From Gordionus sp. m RMFG-2023 (Eukaryota; Nematomorpha; Gordioida; Chordodea; Parachordodidae), in NCBI RefSeq assembly GCF_954871325.1, contig NC_088775.1, positions 68,239,561-68,303,560 of the forward strand: a DNA stretch of 64,000 nucleotides. Direction: 5' to 3'. A model generated the notes under the pieces. The model was not told where the DNA came from. It searched no databases and saw nothing but the letters and a program-made list of their open reading frames with translations. How positions within the stretch are numbered: position 1 is the stretch's first letter; each line of letters begins with the position of its first letter. The position numbers and the translations under genes are program-made. Of the stretch, positions 1 through 15,400 are shown one piece after another.

Positions 1-261
1 TCACACTCACGCCGTGACACGATGGGTCACGCCTAATTTCAGTGCCCGCGCCCACCTCTAGTGTCAACTGATTCCAAAAATTGGCATTATTCTATTAAAT
101 CTATTATTTTTAAAAACCCATGAAATTGATAATTTGATGATAAACTGAATTATTTTACCTCTCACTATTTCCTCAATCATTACACTAAAATTTAAAACAT
201 ATCATGTAATCTAAAAAAGTTATTATTTCATGTAAAGATGGATGTGTAATTTAAGCCCAAC

Positions 262-428
262 CTCGCTGGTCTGTTCTTGAAACGCGTATAAAATACCGTC
301 TATTAACTGTTCTTCAAGTCGAGAATCTATATCGGCAGCTCCGAGATTATTTATAACGTTCTCAATAGTTTCCATTACCATTTTACGGAAGGCTTCGTTC
401 TCGTCTTTTAAATCATCTACAACGCGAC
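262..428 (-). CDS. SF3B1: SF3B1 coding exon 18
   Basis: Residues 867-922, [40 protein letters not shown], then [15 protein letters not shown]. The acceptor is ctaaag|gt and the donor is gag|gttggg. The next exon would begin with the equivalent of human DSVMLNGFG and lies off the left edge; bases 1-261 are intron with no exon seen. Confidence 0.98.
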
Positions 429-3400
429 CTTTAGAAGATGTTGTTTTTGTAATTAACATAATAATGAATAATTTTTTAATAAACTTAATTTTTGAAATTA
501 CTATAATTTATTTTATTGAGAAAACATAAAAATAGATTTTAAAATGTTGCAAAATGTGTTCGATGAGGATTTATATTTTTTCTTACATCTATAAAGAAAT
601 AATATAGCCTATCTAAATAATTAAAAGGTGTTTTATATAAGAACCTTTAGTAAGCCCAGCCTTAAATGCCCTATATGAAGAGCTGTATCCGGGATATTTT
701 GGAACCCATTCTCAGAATTGGTACCAGATTGGCAGCTAATTTTTATGCATAAACATCTTGGAATATCGATATAAAATTAAACTTGTCATACATAGCTTTT
801 TTTCAGGAACTTTCTTCCAAATGGTGAAACGCGTTTTGATATAGGTTGATTCACCACTGCTTAAGTTATAGATTCTACAGGGAAAGTAAAAAAAACTCCG
901 CTTTATTTAATTATTCAACACATTCGTATTTATAAAACTTCCAAGAAAATTTCTTCCATTATTAGTGGTAGTCTTTTTGAATGATGTGGCCTATTTGGCA
1001 ATACCTGATTTAGATCAGTTAGTTCTAATAAATATTTGGAATAAGGATAACTAAAAGATATAACTTCTGTTTTCGGAAGCTCAGGATCATTTTCCTAATT
1101 TTGAATCTTGGTATCTTTGTTATTTTCACCTTCATCCCCCAAATTAACTACATTTACATTTTCTCCTTGTTTCTCATGAGAATATATAGTGCAGTTGACG
1201 CTATTAGGTATTTCAGTTAATGTTGTTAAAAGCCCGATTCGGGTCTATTTTCCCGATTAAAATTTTAGTCAAAATAATATGCTTGGAAATTTTGATGTCA
1301 AATCTTGAAGCTTACATAATATTATTTTGACTAAAATCTTAATCGGGCCGTTTTCAAAAATCGACCCAAATCGGGCTTTTAAAAACACTAATTTTAGCAG
1401 ACATGAATGAATAGTATTTAAAACTGATAGTGGTTTGAACAGCAGTTATTTCTCTCAAATTATATTCGTATTTATTTTAAATTAACCTAAAAAATATTTT
1501 CCATAAACCAAAAGAATTTTTAAATGGGGAAGGGGGATTTTCAGGGCAATGCCAATATTAAATTAGATAATCGGCTAATATATTTACCATTCAAAAAAAA
1601 TCGGATCAAACCAATATATATAAAAAACTAATCCAATTATGATTGTATACATAATAAAATAATATACTATTTATTTTATTCATAATTTACTAATAATAAA
1701 TGTTTGAAAGAAGCCAAAAACTTAATTTCTGTAAAGTTTAAAAAAATCGAATTCTTTTATAAAGAATGAGTAGCTAAAAATATCTATTAATTAAATATTT
1801 TAAATAGCTTATACTTGGAACTCAATTGGTTTAGTTATGTGACTTATTCAGGTTTGAAAAAGTGTCACAATCTACCTCGATCTCTCCTATATGATTAAAT
1901 GAATTAGTGTCCCTAACTTCATTTATATTACCAAAGGAAATCATATTTTATATGAACAGTTAAGGACTGAAGATCGCATTTGCTATTTTTGGAACATTGG
2001 CATTTTTTAATTTCGGGACAAGTTTCATCTTCAAAACAAACCCTTAAATAGGCCCCTGTATGAAGGAATTATTTATAGAAACCATACCTACGATTTCGGC
2101 AACACCAACTTTATTAGCTATTTCGACAGTGGTATCAACTAGTTGCCTATAATTTCGCCTGTCCAAAGCCATTCTGTGTGACCAAAAGTGCTTGAAAAAT
2201 GGGGGAAGTATTTCGTCCCTGATGTACTGGGGTTCGACACCGTCTGTGCCACAACATTGTTTGACAACCTTTGAGGAATAAAATATTGCTCTTTTAAAAA
2301 AATACTTAAAAATTTAATCAAATAAAAATGAAAATTTATGAAATTAAGATGAGCGAAAGTAATATTTTAGAAAGTAAAATTTCAAATCTAAAAATCTTTC
2401 TATTTTATCTTGATTAATAAAATGTATATAATATCTTGAAAACATTTTTTTAAAAATGAAAATATAATTAATTGAAATAATGTTATATTTATTTAGTCAG
2501 ATATACAAATATTGAAAATGTTACTAGGTTAAACCTTAAGTACAATTTTCTTCATCTCTTCGTCAGGCGATTGAAACTCACGTATGAGAATTAACATGAC
2601 TTCCCTGGTGTAATAATTGGCGTATTCAGCGTCCATCAATGGTATAAGGTAACCGATAGCTTTTAAGAAAGCAGCTAGACCCTAGAGATTTATGAAACAG
2701 GAGTTATGAATTAAAATATAAAATTATTCAATTCTTTTAGTATTGATATTCATCAAATTATCACTTTATATAAATTAAATGTAATAAAACAAAGTATTGC
2801 ATAAGCTATTAAAATTGATATATAATTTCACGCATCAATTAATTGCCTAATAAATTTCAATAAAAATAATATATCATCTTTACCTTTCCTCTATGTGTAC
2901 GGATACCTTTCCACAAAGGCTTAAGAACAGAATCAAAGGATTCAATACCATATGGAGTGGCAGCCTCGGCCAAACCGGCAAGTGACAAAGCAGTGATGGT
3001 TCGTACCTTTTGCTGCTCATCAACCAAGCCTTAAATGAATGAGTAGTCAATAAATTATTATTGGAAGGAATGAAAATTATATTTTATAAAATCTCGAATT
3101 TGATAGATTAATAACCTAATTAACGATTTATATTTTAGATAATATAATAGTATAAACTATGCTAATGAGCCCTTTAATATTTCATTGAAACTTCATAGGA
3201 ATATAACTGTATTGGTCTGTTTTTTCTAACTCCATATCTTGTCCCTTTTTAAATCTCAAGAAAAGATCAGCTCACTATAAACATATTTTATCTAGGCGAA
3301 AATAACAGGTATACAAATTTTATATTATCTAACCATGTTCTATAATTTCAACCAAACTCCGCAAGTGGGGCAGGACGGCACAGCCCATTAGGATAGCTAT

Positions 3401-6400
3401 TTGTTGCACTATTTTAATACCCGTGTGCCGGGCCTGCCAGCTCTTCTTACTTCCACAAACGGCTTTAAGGAAGGGAAGCAAAGCCGGAATGCCTAGAGCA
3501 GACGCCACAACTGCAAAAGCACGAGCAGTAGTGTTTCTAACATATTCATCAGCGTTATCAATGTCTGGTCGCATGACAGAAATCATAGTGGCAAGGCCAG
3601 CAGCCTTAGCTAAGTTGGAAATTATTTCGCGGCCCTCAACACGGGCATAGTAATCTTCATCTATCAACAGTGGTTCTATTACGACTAATATCTATGATAT
3701 AAAGATTTGTACAATAATTAATATAGGTTAAACTTAAAATTCATAACTTTAATATCGTACGTAAGTTATAACATTTTTATGTCCTGAACCTATAACTTGC
3801 TTCATAAATATTCATTAAACTTTAAAAAATTGCTCAAAATATAATACCTAAAAAATATTAAATTTTAATGAAAAATTTCTAAGATATTTTTTATTTTAAA
3901 TTAAACCAAAATTTCATAATTAATTAAACAACCTCGCCAAAGATCATTTAAAGGATAAATTAAGGAAAAAATTCCCTTTTAAATCAACAATTTAATAAAA
4001 TATCATTGTTTAAAAAAAATCTTAAACTTTATGAACGAAAGGTCGAACTAAATCGTCAAGTTTGTAGAGAATCCTGTCAATGACTTTAACCAGCAAATGG
4101 CGTTCTTGATCTTCGAGCGTGGGCGACATAAGTAATGGAAGGATTTGATTAAAAAGAGGACCCGCCCCCAACTCCCGGGCTTTATCAGTGATTTGTCTCA
4201 GGGCAGACTTTATATTTTATTTTGTATTCAGTTTGATAATAATTAAGATAAATTGATAAAATATTATACTGAATACGTAGTGGAAAAATACGTTCTTAAT
4301 ACACATCAAATACATTGTTAATCCTGAATAAAATCCTTAGGCACTACTAATATTTATAAAGGTATCATAATTAAAGATTTTAAAAGTAACCTTTCTCATT
4401 GGAGGCGTCCCATTTTTAATTTTTAATAAAAATTTCATGATTTTTCGCTCCTTGGCCTCTTCTGGATTTAGAGAGTCCTCGTCAATGTCGATCAATAGTT
4501 TGTCGAAGTATTGTGAATCTTCAGGTTTAAGTAGCGGCAGCTCAACATCTATAATATTAATTTTATTATTTTTACTAACTATTTTTTTTAAAATTATTAA
4601 CTCATAATATATGGGGGAAATTATTTTAAAGTAGTTTAATATTTTTTTATATTACCTTTAGGTTGCAAATCAGGGACAACGGCCGTTTTTCGATCTGGAG
4701 TTGCCTTTAATAAGAAAAGATATGTATAACATAGCAATGAATATAGAATTTTACAAGTCCTAGAATTTAGGTCAAAAAAATAAGGAGGCACCGATTTTTT
4801 AAATGTTGAATAGACCTGATTATTCAGGCCGATAATATACTAGGGTTTATTGATAGCAGTAAAATTTAATTACAATTATATACTAAGAATGCATTAAAAT
4901 GATAAAATATTAAAATTGACTAAACGTGACAAAGTATTTCTATTGTCATTTTAACAATGGTTAATTCATAAATTCCACAGGAAAACGAATGTTTAATGCA
5001 TTAAAATGATTGTATGTTGGATTAATAACTTTGCATTGGAGGTTGTTTTCCCATATATTTTTATATTTAAAATTTGATCAAAAATTCTAAAATGCGGGAT
5101 TCAGTTTTTAAATTTTTATAAAAAAATCATGATTTTTGCCAACCCAATAATTGATCGATTCTATATATCAAAATGGACAATAAAAAAAATTGAACATTTT
5201 TCATGTATTCAAGTGACATAACTATAAGAAGAGTACGGGGTCCTGCCCTTCCATTTGAAATCTCTACCCATCCTTATGAGGAAATACAATTTTTTAAAAA
5301 AATTTATCCATTGAATATTTTTATAACTTTAAAAATTATTTTATAAACAAATGTAAATTACAAATAATAAAACCAAAATAATTTTGTGAGCCATTTAAAT
5401 CAAATCGATTTACAAAATAATTATCAGTGGCAATTAATTACCAAAAAAACAAAATATTTATAATAAAAACAATTGAATTTGAAAAATTTTTTTTAAAACT
5501 CTCCATATATGTTTACAAATATATGCAGTTATTTGTTGAAAATCTATTAGATGTTATATTTGTTCTTAAAATTGTATGAGTTAGATTCGTTGTAATAGAA
5601 GATTTTGTCTGATTTTTTTAAGAATAAAATTAATTTTATAAACTAACGCTGTTATATGCATCGATTTATTATAAATAAAAAAACGCCTTATAATTTTATT
5701 ATGGTGCATATTTTGTTAAGGTTGTGCACAAAACTTGTTTCAAAAGTCTTAAATTAAGGAAGACTATTGTTAAAGTTTTAAAAAAAATTTTTGGCCTCAT
5801 TTTTTATTTTCAATTAAGGCTTATTACCTGTTTTTCAAAAAAGTTTTAAAAGTATTCGAATAATTTTTTTGACACAGGTTTTAAGTTTTCCCCACGCTTC
5901 ACCATAATTTATTGGGTATAAATATGCACTGCGTTTATTATTAAAAATCGGCCTTTAGTTATACTTTTTTATAAAAATTTATAGAAAAGGCAATTAAAAA
6001 TATACCCCAACAATAATATCTTGCTGTAAAAAACTTAGCGATATTTAATTATATAAAGAAAAATATATACTATCTACATCAAAATAATAGATAAAGTAAT
6101 TAAGAAAAAATAGCTGAACTCTAATGTTATACATATAACAAAAGGTTTCTACAATACCTGCATGAAAAAGGCATTCTGTCCTCCCATAGGAGTTGGTGTG
6201 CCCATAAGCTTCCTGACAGGAGTTCTAAGAGGAACGTATCCTTGGGGAGGGGGTAACACTTTATAACCAGGGGGGAAAATAGTGTCCAGTTCATCATCAG
6301 TCATGGGTCGGTTCCGCTCATCCATCTCTTTTTCCCATCTATAAGCCTGCACCTGTTCAGGTGTCATTGACATTAAGTGTCCTTGATATATTTGATTTAT

Positions 6401-9400
6401 AAAAAATATTTTTTTATGGGAAGGGAAATAATTTAATTATAATTGAAAAACAATACGATTTTATTAAAAATATTGGTCGAAAGTTGCTTAGTGGGAATAG
6501 TATATATTAGATTTGAGTGAAAGACCAATGTTGGCTATCGCTCGGTCCAAAGGTGAATAGCTAAATTTCAGAACGTTTAAATAAAATATTTTATAACTCA
6601 TCTACTTGATTTCAGCAAAAACAGATAATGGGGTAAGGGCTATATTAAAAAAAATAGAGGTATATATATATATAGTCTAAGAAAATTTTTCCAGGTGGGC
6701 TATATACTAACACATAATTTTATATTTCATTCGCACTCTTAAAAAAGGAAATAAAATTTTTTTAAAAATATCGACAACATAAAAAATAAAGTTTGCTTAA
6801 TAGATGAACAAAAAATTGATCTTATTTTTTTTATATTATGTACTTTCATAAATATGCAGTGTAGGTAAATGATATTTAATTTTAATTATGTTTTTAAGAA
6901 AGAAGGTAATTTAAAAATTTGGCGCAATTTTCATATCATTTTAACTGCATATTTAATAAGGATTCTTATGCATATAAAGTTTTATAATTTTTGTTTAAAA
7001 GGGGGGATATTTTTCCTTTTTTATAGTGTGCGTGAGAGAGGGGCAACTACATAAAATTTTGCCCGGCTAATCTTTAAGTCAAAGATTTGAAATGATTGCC
7101 TTGCTATATTTTTTAATATTATTTTGAGATAATATGATTTAAATATAAAGAATTAAATAATATTTGAATACTTGGAGTGGGTGTAGCAAGACCCATAGCT
7201 TTGATCCCAACCGGTGTAATTCCTGAAGGCGTGATTCCCCCACCCATACCAGATGGGGTAACAAGGCCTGCATGCCCAGGGGTTGGAGTCCTATCAAAGG
7301 CAGCTAAAGGAGTTTCGTCCCAGCGTGATTTACGTTTGCTGCTAGCACCCACAGGTGTATGTTGCTGAAGCTGCTGAGCAGTGGGTAACGTATCTTTCTG
7401 TGTGTATCATAAAATTAAAATTTTTATATTATATCCATATCAAATATCTTCAGGCCCAATATGATTTCAAATACCTAAACCAGTCCTAAAATTACAAACT
7501 TGGGCTAGATTTTTCAAAGTATATTTAAAATATATAAACCAGTTTATGATGGGTCATTCAAAATTCGTTTGCTCCCCATATTTTTAATTTCTTTTGAAAC
7601 CGTTTACAAAATTATAAAAACTCAGTCTAGGCTGTAAAATAAGCAAAATCGGGATGAGCTTAAAAAACATTGTCTAACCCAAGTCAAATAATTTAAATCT
7701 AGGTAAGGCCTTAAAATGACCATTGCAGGTATAAAATAAATAATTTAACCAAAATGGTTATCTTCAAATCAATAAATTAAATTCAGAAGAAAGACTAAAA
7801 AGTATAAAAATGTAGACAACTTTGAGCGAAGGTTTAATAGGTGTAAGGCTAGAGGGCGTTCCTTCCAAATGTCTGCTATCTGTATCCTGGTCCGTCATGC
7901 CCCTGTCAGTTTTAGGCGTCTCGGCCCAGCCGGCCCCAGCTTTGTGACCAGGTGTTTCTACAAATAATAAATAAAAATATTAGACAATAAAAAATTCCAT
8001 GATGAATCTTTTAATAATTTGTATCATATAAATAAATATCCAGTTAGTTTTAGTGTTTTGGTTAAAATTTATAGTGGCTAAGGTATACGCGATGAATTAA
8101 TAAGCCATCATTTTTATTTTTTATTGAAAATATAGTTCAAGTCAAAAGATAAAATAAATGATTGCGCACAACATCAATATAAAAAAAACTCTGGAACTTA
8201 GATATTACATAATAACGACGATAATGTATGTAAAACTAAATAAAATTTTCTTTTTATATAATTTACAGATCAAATAATGTTAAACAATTTTTTTATTTTA
8301 TATATCAATGCCATAATGTTATAAGTAAAATATATTACCCCTCTCGGTTTTTGGAGTTTCATCCCACCTATTTTTTCGAGCGCTTCCAGGGGTGGCCTGG
8401 TGACGACCAGGCGTGGCGTTTCCAAAATAATCTCCACTTCCAGGGGTAGTGGTTCCCATATGACCCCCCGGAGTGGCAGTGCCAGGGGTACCACCACCGG
8501 CTCCCAGCCCAGCATGACCTATAATACAATAAAGATATGTCGAATTTAAGTATTTAAAAAAAGGAAAAGTACCAAAATCTTAAGAATATAAATAAAATTT
8601 GATGGTTTTTGCAGGCTTAAAGGTTAATAAATTCTATTTTAAAGAATTTAAAAATTGAACCTCAATCATTTTATGTATAAAAGTACCCTAAATCAAATTA
8701 AATCATCATAAATTTTATCTTCATAACTATTATATTACAACAAAAAATTTCATAGAGAATAATGTGAAAGCCTTAATTTATAAATCTTATAAAGGTTTAC
8801 ATGCTCATATATTAAGGGAAGAATTAATAAATTATATCAATAAATATTAAGGATATTTAAATTTTAGTAAATAGTATTCAAATCAAAATGAACGAAATCG
8901 TGATCGTGAATCAAATATAACACCACTACTTAAATTTACGAATTTAAGTTAAAGGGTTGTATTTTCTCTTTTCGTGTAAAATAAAAGCATAATCTTCGCA
9001 AGATCCCTTGGGATTTGGGTGAAATATGGTAAATAAACTAAGGTAAACGTAACTAAAGAAGTGTTTAAATTTTAACATCCTAGTAATGATATATTTTTGG
9101 AGATATCAAGGGTAAATGCATGAAACATAACCTATTTTTAAGCCTATCGATTGTCATTCAAGATTTACTAAAAACTAAAGAATCATCAATAAATACCTTC
9201 TTGTTTTTTTTAAATATTATTTTTTTTCAATGTGGCGGTCCATTTAAACCCATTCTGTTAAAAATCCTTATAAGAAATAATGAGTTTCCCAGATTTTTAT
9301 AAAATTTATAAATGTCCTTAGCTCCAATATCTATATCTGCAGGGATTGACGGGCCGGTAAACCTAGTGGGAAAAAGTAATATATTTAAAATGGAAGGGGG

Positions 9401-12400
9401 GGGGGGTAGGATTTTTAAAAAATAATATTATAAAATAATTTCTTTGTATTATTAAAAATTTGGAAATTACTTAACTGAAGCTAATTTAACTACAGTACTA
9501 AAATCTTTAAATTAAATTAGAGCCCCAAAAAATAGTTTGATTTAAATATCTGTTCATCAGTTTGGAACTAAAATCTACAACCAAAATGTAGCAGCAACCA
9601 GAACCGGTTCTTTTTAGAAAAGTTTTCAATTTGTCTGCTTATATTTCATAATATAATTATCATTTCTTACTTGATCCAAGACCTCATTTATTAACATTTA
9701 AACTGAATAAGCCTTTATATAGATAAAAAATTGGCAATTGGGCTTTGAAATTTTTTAGAATTACGTATAAATTTATATTGGGACTGATTATTGAAAAATA
9801 TTTAGAATGGAAACCCTCTTTGCTCTAAGTTTCAATATAATTTATCATTTAATTCTGACTTCTAAGTATTTAAATATAAAGAAAATAAAAATATAATCAT
9901 AATACAATAAAACTCGTTATTATAGTAAACTTTTCATTATTGCATTAACTAAATACAAATATCGGGCCAGAAGTTCATTGGTCAATGTTAAAAATTCAGT
10001 AATAGTACTTTGAATAAAAAAAACCAATTTCCTAAAGATGGAATTCCTAATATAATTTTTTTATAAAAATATTGATGATTGGTATCAAAACATTAGTGGG
10101 ATGGTATATAGATCTAAAAATATGCAAGTTAACAGTTTAGGTTTAAGGGAAAAAGATAAGGAAATGTTACAACCCAAGGCAATTTGATATGTTCGAAAAT
10201 TGAAGGAAAATAGGCATATATATATATCTATGGTATTACCATAGTTTGGAATTAATTGCTCAAAAACAATCACTATATTGTTTCAATATATGAGTTTTGC
10301 AATTAATATACATATCTCAAAAATCTTTATCCAATTCTGCCATTTTTAAGGGAAAAAAGACATTTGTTGACATGTCAGCAAAATTAGAGTGCAAAAAAGG
10401 TCCACATTCCAACAGATGTTATGCCATAGGGTTGTATGACAGGAAAAGATCTAAGTAAATGTGTTTTGCCGAGGGAACAACTATAAATTCATCTAAATAC
10501 CATGATATTGAAGAGCTCATTAATTATGAAGGCCAGGCCAGCTAATACCATCAATAAAACCGAGCCTATGACCCAAAAATAAAGTCATATTTCCTTCCTA
10601 TTCCTCTTTTTTGGTTTGAGTGAATATGACAATTATAAAATGAATTATAATAAAATAGATAAATTTATTACATTGTCAAAGTTATTGCTGAATATTAAAA
10701 TTTAATGCACAAAATTAAAATAGGAAATATAATAAACATTTTGAGTTTTCTTCCATAAACGCTTTTTCCAGTTCGGAACAATCAGGCCCATGTTTTAAAA
10801 TTTTGTCACGGGCAGATTCGTGCCAAAAAATTTGCCTTTGAAGGTCTCTAGAACTTGTATGTCTGGGTTTTTATAAAAAGAGATAGGCATATAGACCTAA
10901 CAAATGTGATTGATGAATAGGACTAAGTATTTGTGAGACTTTGATATATACTTGACTAAAGAAATATGATCGTCATTAGCAATAATAACAACACAACCAA
11001 ATAATAGAGCTGAAATGGCGATTTTGTTATCGATGGCAAATATTGCTTTTTTAATGTATTTACATCAAATTATTTTGGACCAATATTAAAATCAACATTT
11101 TTATACCATATAAATATTAAATAAATTATAGTACATTACATTTCAGTAAAACAATCATACACATAAATGACGACTTAAAGGGAGCTCATTAACTGGTTAC
11201 TTTAAGGAATAGAGGTGGTCAAATTATAGCATTGTTTTATTAAATAAATAATATTTCAAATGATCAATTAAAACGATCATTATACCGAGATGGTCAAAAT
11301 AAAGAGGTAGCCATATTAGGATTTTAATGTAAGAAATTGTTTACAAAAATTATTTCAGATTTTTTTCAATACAAAATACTAATATGATTTAGGGTTGTAA
11401 ATCCGGTAATTAAAAATGCCTTATCAATTGTTATTAAACTTTCTTAAAGCGAATTATCTAAAAAAAAGTTATTAAAAAATTGAAACTAGGAGTTTCCGCC
11501 CATTCAAATTCCAACAACTTTCGGCCCATTTCACCAGATGGTGTGTCCATAATGCCCCTGCCCGGAGTGGCAGCATTAAGCATTTCTCTCCCTGGAGTAG
11601 GTGCTATCGATTTTGTTCTAGGAGTCATTTTAATTGGTTGCTAAATTTTCGTGAAAAAATATATATCATTATAAAAAAAATGTATTATCAAAATATTCAA
11701 AAATAACGCCAGTTTTACAATTTGTCTCAGATACCAATCTTATCACATAAAATTTCTAAGTTGTTATATTTTGATCCAAATGATTTTAATAAGGAAAATC
11801 TAAGATTAGTCTGATTCCAATGATTTAATATTTGTATTACTAATTTTGAGGATATGGCAATTTATAAAAAAACTGTTTTAATTAAAAAATAACGCCATAT
11901 TTGAATTTTAGTGATTGTTTTATATTGTCATAACCATTGGGCAAATTTTCAGAAAATTGTATTAAGATATAATTTTTTAAAGTATTTAAAATACAAAATA
12001 CTTGTATCTTGTCTTAAAAAGTATCTAAATAAAATACTTTTTTTAAAAACAATTTGCTATAATATAAATTTATAAAAAATATGAAAATAAATAGAAAATG
12101 GCAAATTTGTTATACAAGATAAATGCGATATAAGGATATAATTTTTAAAAATTTACATTATAATAATAAAAACAATTTCGGAATAAAAAAATAATTAGTA
12201 AATATCAATAAATCAACATAATAAATCAGGATTATTTTTTAATATTAATTTTTCAAACGATTTGTCGTTTCGCCTTTGACGATTTGGTCTTTTGATCATA
12301 TTAGCATAGTTGAATAATCGTTCAACAAGGGCAGAGGATGGTATTGTGATATTTAATAAATACTTCTTTCATATATTTATAACATATTAATACTTCACCT

Positions 12401-15400
12401 GTCATTTTTCATATAATTTAAGACCTCTAATTCAATATCATTTACTATTATTTGAATTGGTTGTGGTATTTAAAACAAAAGTTATCATTATCTTCATCAA
12501 TTAAAGAATTTGATGACATATTAATTCCAATATTATTTTTGAAAATAATTAAAGCTTCGTGTGTTATTAAATCCTGAAAATACTTTTTTCCTCTTATCAA
12601 TCCAACGCATAAAGTAGGGATGAGAAACAGCGGCAAAAAAATATGGGTTTAAAGTTATTAACAAATTCATATATATTTTAAATACTTTATAAAATTTTCT
12701 GCAATAGCTGAAGGTTTGCAAAAATGCAGATCAGTTTGAATTAAATTTGTATTTTTTTAACATTTAATATTAGATGATTCTCAGTAACTACAGTTGATTT
12801 CGCCTTGTATTTTGTCAATCGCTAAAGCTAATAGGGACATTATAGCAATATTCTTATAAATAATGCATTTCAATATATCTTAGTTTTAGAAATTCTAATT
12901 TTTCACTAGTGGTTGGTAGCTCGCTTTTAAATTTTAATAATCAAACATGCTACTCTATCTTTCACAACATGGTATAACTAACAAAGATGCATCATGAGAA
13001 ATTATATTTTCATGGTGCATTTAAAATTCCTATCCTAAAACTGCTTTAATAACATCTGCAGTTTTAGGCCTATACTGCATTATGGTAATGATGGATGTAA
13101 AGCGATTTAAATAAAATGATAGTTGTTTAACAAATTGCTCTACGATGACTAACGTTATATATCATACATTGTCTCAAAATATCTAAACTCGAATTAAATT
13201 TTTAAATAATATTTTAAATTTTAATACTATTTAAATTAACTAATATAAATTTTTTAAAAGCCTCTATATCTTTTTGAATAAAAATTGATTAAGATTTAGA
13301 TATTTTTAAATAATTTGTATCTTAAGATACAAGATCCTTTCCAAAATTTTAAATTATATATAAATATCCACGATACTGCCCAACCCTAGTCATAACTAGT
13401 GTTGTTAAAAAGCCCGATTTGTGTCGCTTTTTTAAAATTGCCCAATTTAACCAAAATAAAATTGTGTAAGACTGGAAATTTTTCTAAGAATGGCAGAAAG
13501 TTTAGACCTCTTTATGCCAAATCTTGAAGTACATAATATTATTTCGGGTAAAATCTTAATCGGGTCGTTTTTTAAAATCGACCTAAATAGTTTTTTACAC
13601 TAGTTATAACTAGTAGTGAAATGCTCATCTATCTACCTCATATGGTTTTCTTTTTTTTTAAATTATAAAACTGAAAGAAACAGAATCTTAAATTCTTGGT
13701 TAGGGTTGGCAAAAATAATGATTTTTTTGATCTAAATCGCAAAACCAAATAAAAATAATTCAAATTTTAATTAAAGAATTATGGTCTAAGATTGTAAAAT
13801 ATTGTTTTTTAATTTCAGTTTAATATTATCTTGCAAAAAATAATACTAAAGGGAACAAGACAGGAAATTGTTGAGAAATTAAATAATGATATATGTTGTA
13901 ATTTGATATTTTTCCAAATAGAGCCGATGATATATAATAAAGTTATTTTAAAAAAATTTAACTATCAATATCGGTGTCGAAAGAAGGGCAGATGATATTG
14001 TTGGCTAAAATAATTTTATAGTAGAATTTCCTGATTCAAATAAAAATGCCAAATGAAATTTAAACTAAAATTAGATATTGCTATTTCTCAACCTAATAAT
14101 TAGCCCAATTTAAGATTCTTAAAGGCATATTTTTTATTCATAAATTTATTTATTTTTCCATTCAGTTTCTTATTATTATTTTTGATCTTGAAAACAATGT
14201 ATCATTGTATAAAAAATAAAATAAGCATAAAGGTAATCTATTTTTAAAATATTCATTAGATATAAATTTCGAAATTATACAATTAAATTCTAATACCAAT
14301 GTCGATGATATAAATATTACTTGTCATTTTTAATATATGTTATTTCATAATTTTACACACTGATTATTTTTTATATTATAAAGAAATAAAAAATTTTTAA
14401 AATATGTGTATTTGATATTAGTTTCGTTTTAAATTTAGAATATTATATAATTTTTCACTATTGCGATTAGGATCAGCAACTATTTTTTTACTGTCAAAAA
14501 TTGAAATAAAAAATTTTGTTTAACAAGTGGTAATTAATAGCGAAATTTAGTTATTTAATTTAGATTTTGCTTATATTAAGTCCTTATCTTTCACTATTTA
14601 AAATTGATTTAAATCTAATTGATTTAAATCAGCCAACCCTATTCTTGCTTTTCTGGTGCAGACGGATATCATCTTTAATGTGTGGATATAAGAACTAGTT
14701 TCAAAGTGGATTTGCCCATTGTAGACAGAAGTAAGTGCAGCTAAAATTGTGGGTGGGCTTCTTTTAGATTACACCTAATTTCTTAACCCAATTAGATGGA
14801 ATTTGAAAAGGTTTAAGCGTAATTATCATATTCATATACTGAAAAGGGTGATGTGCCTTAGTATATGTAAAAGGTATTATAATCTGCTTTTGAAAATTTT
14901 TGAAAACAAGGTTAAGCTGTATTCTTTCACAATTATTTTTGTATTTTAATTTCAAATGCCCCGTGGAACTCTGAATAAATCCACCTATGTAGGGAAATGA
15001 TCAGATATAATATTAATAAATTGATTCCGTCAAATCTAGTAGTATTAACTTCATTAGGCGTCCAAAGGTAATAATATCGAAGGGTAAATGCAGTTTGCAA
15101 CGAATTATCTATGAAAATCGCTGATCAAACCTTGTTGACTGCAAATGAATATTCATTCTTTGAGTTTTAAAGTTAATAAAGTAATCTTAATTTTTATATA
15201 GTAACTGTTTACTTTTTAACTTGATAATAAGCTGAGAAAGAACTAAAAGAAACGGTACAGTATATATATATATATATATATCGTAGGGATGTACCGATAT
15301 TTCACATATTTTAAAATATCGGTTATCGACCAATATTATAGAATTTTCCGATCCGATATAAAATGGCGTCTTTAACAAAAATAAAATGTTATAAAATTTT

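Noticed and set aside
3423-3650. Open frame on the plus strand
   Set aside because: It is the antisense of SF3B1 exon 14; the minus strand matches the family nearly residue for residue. The same applies to 7177-7368 over exon 9.
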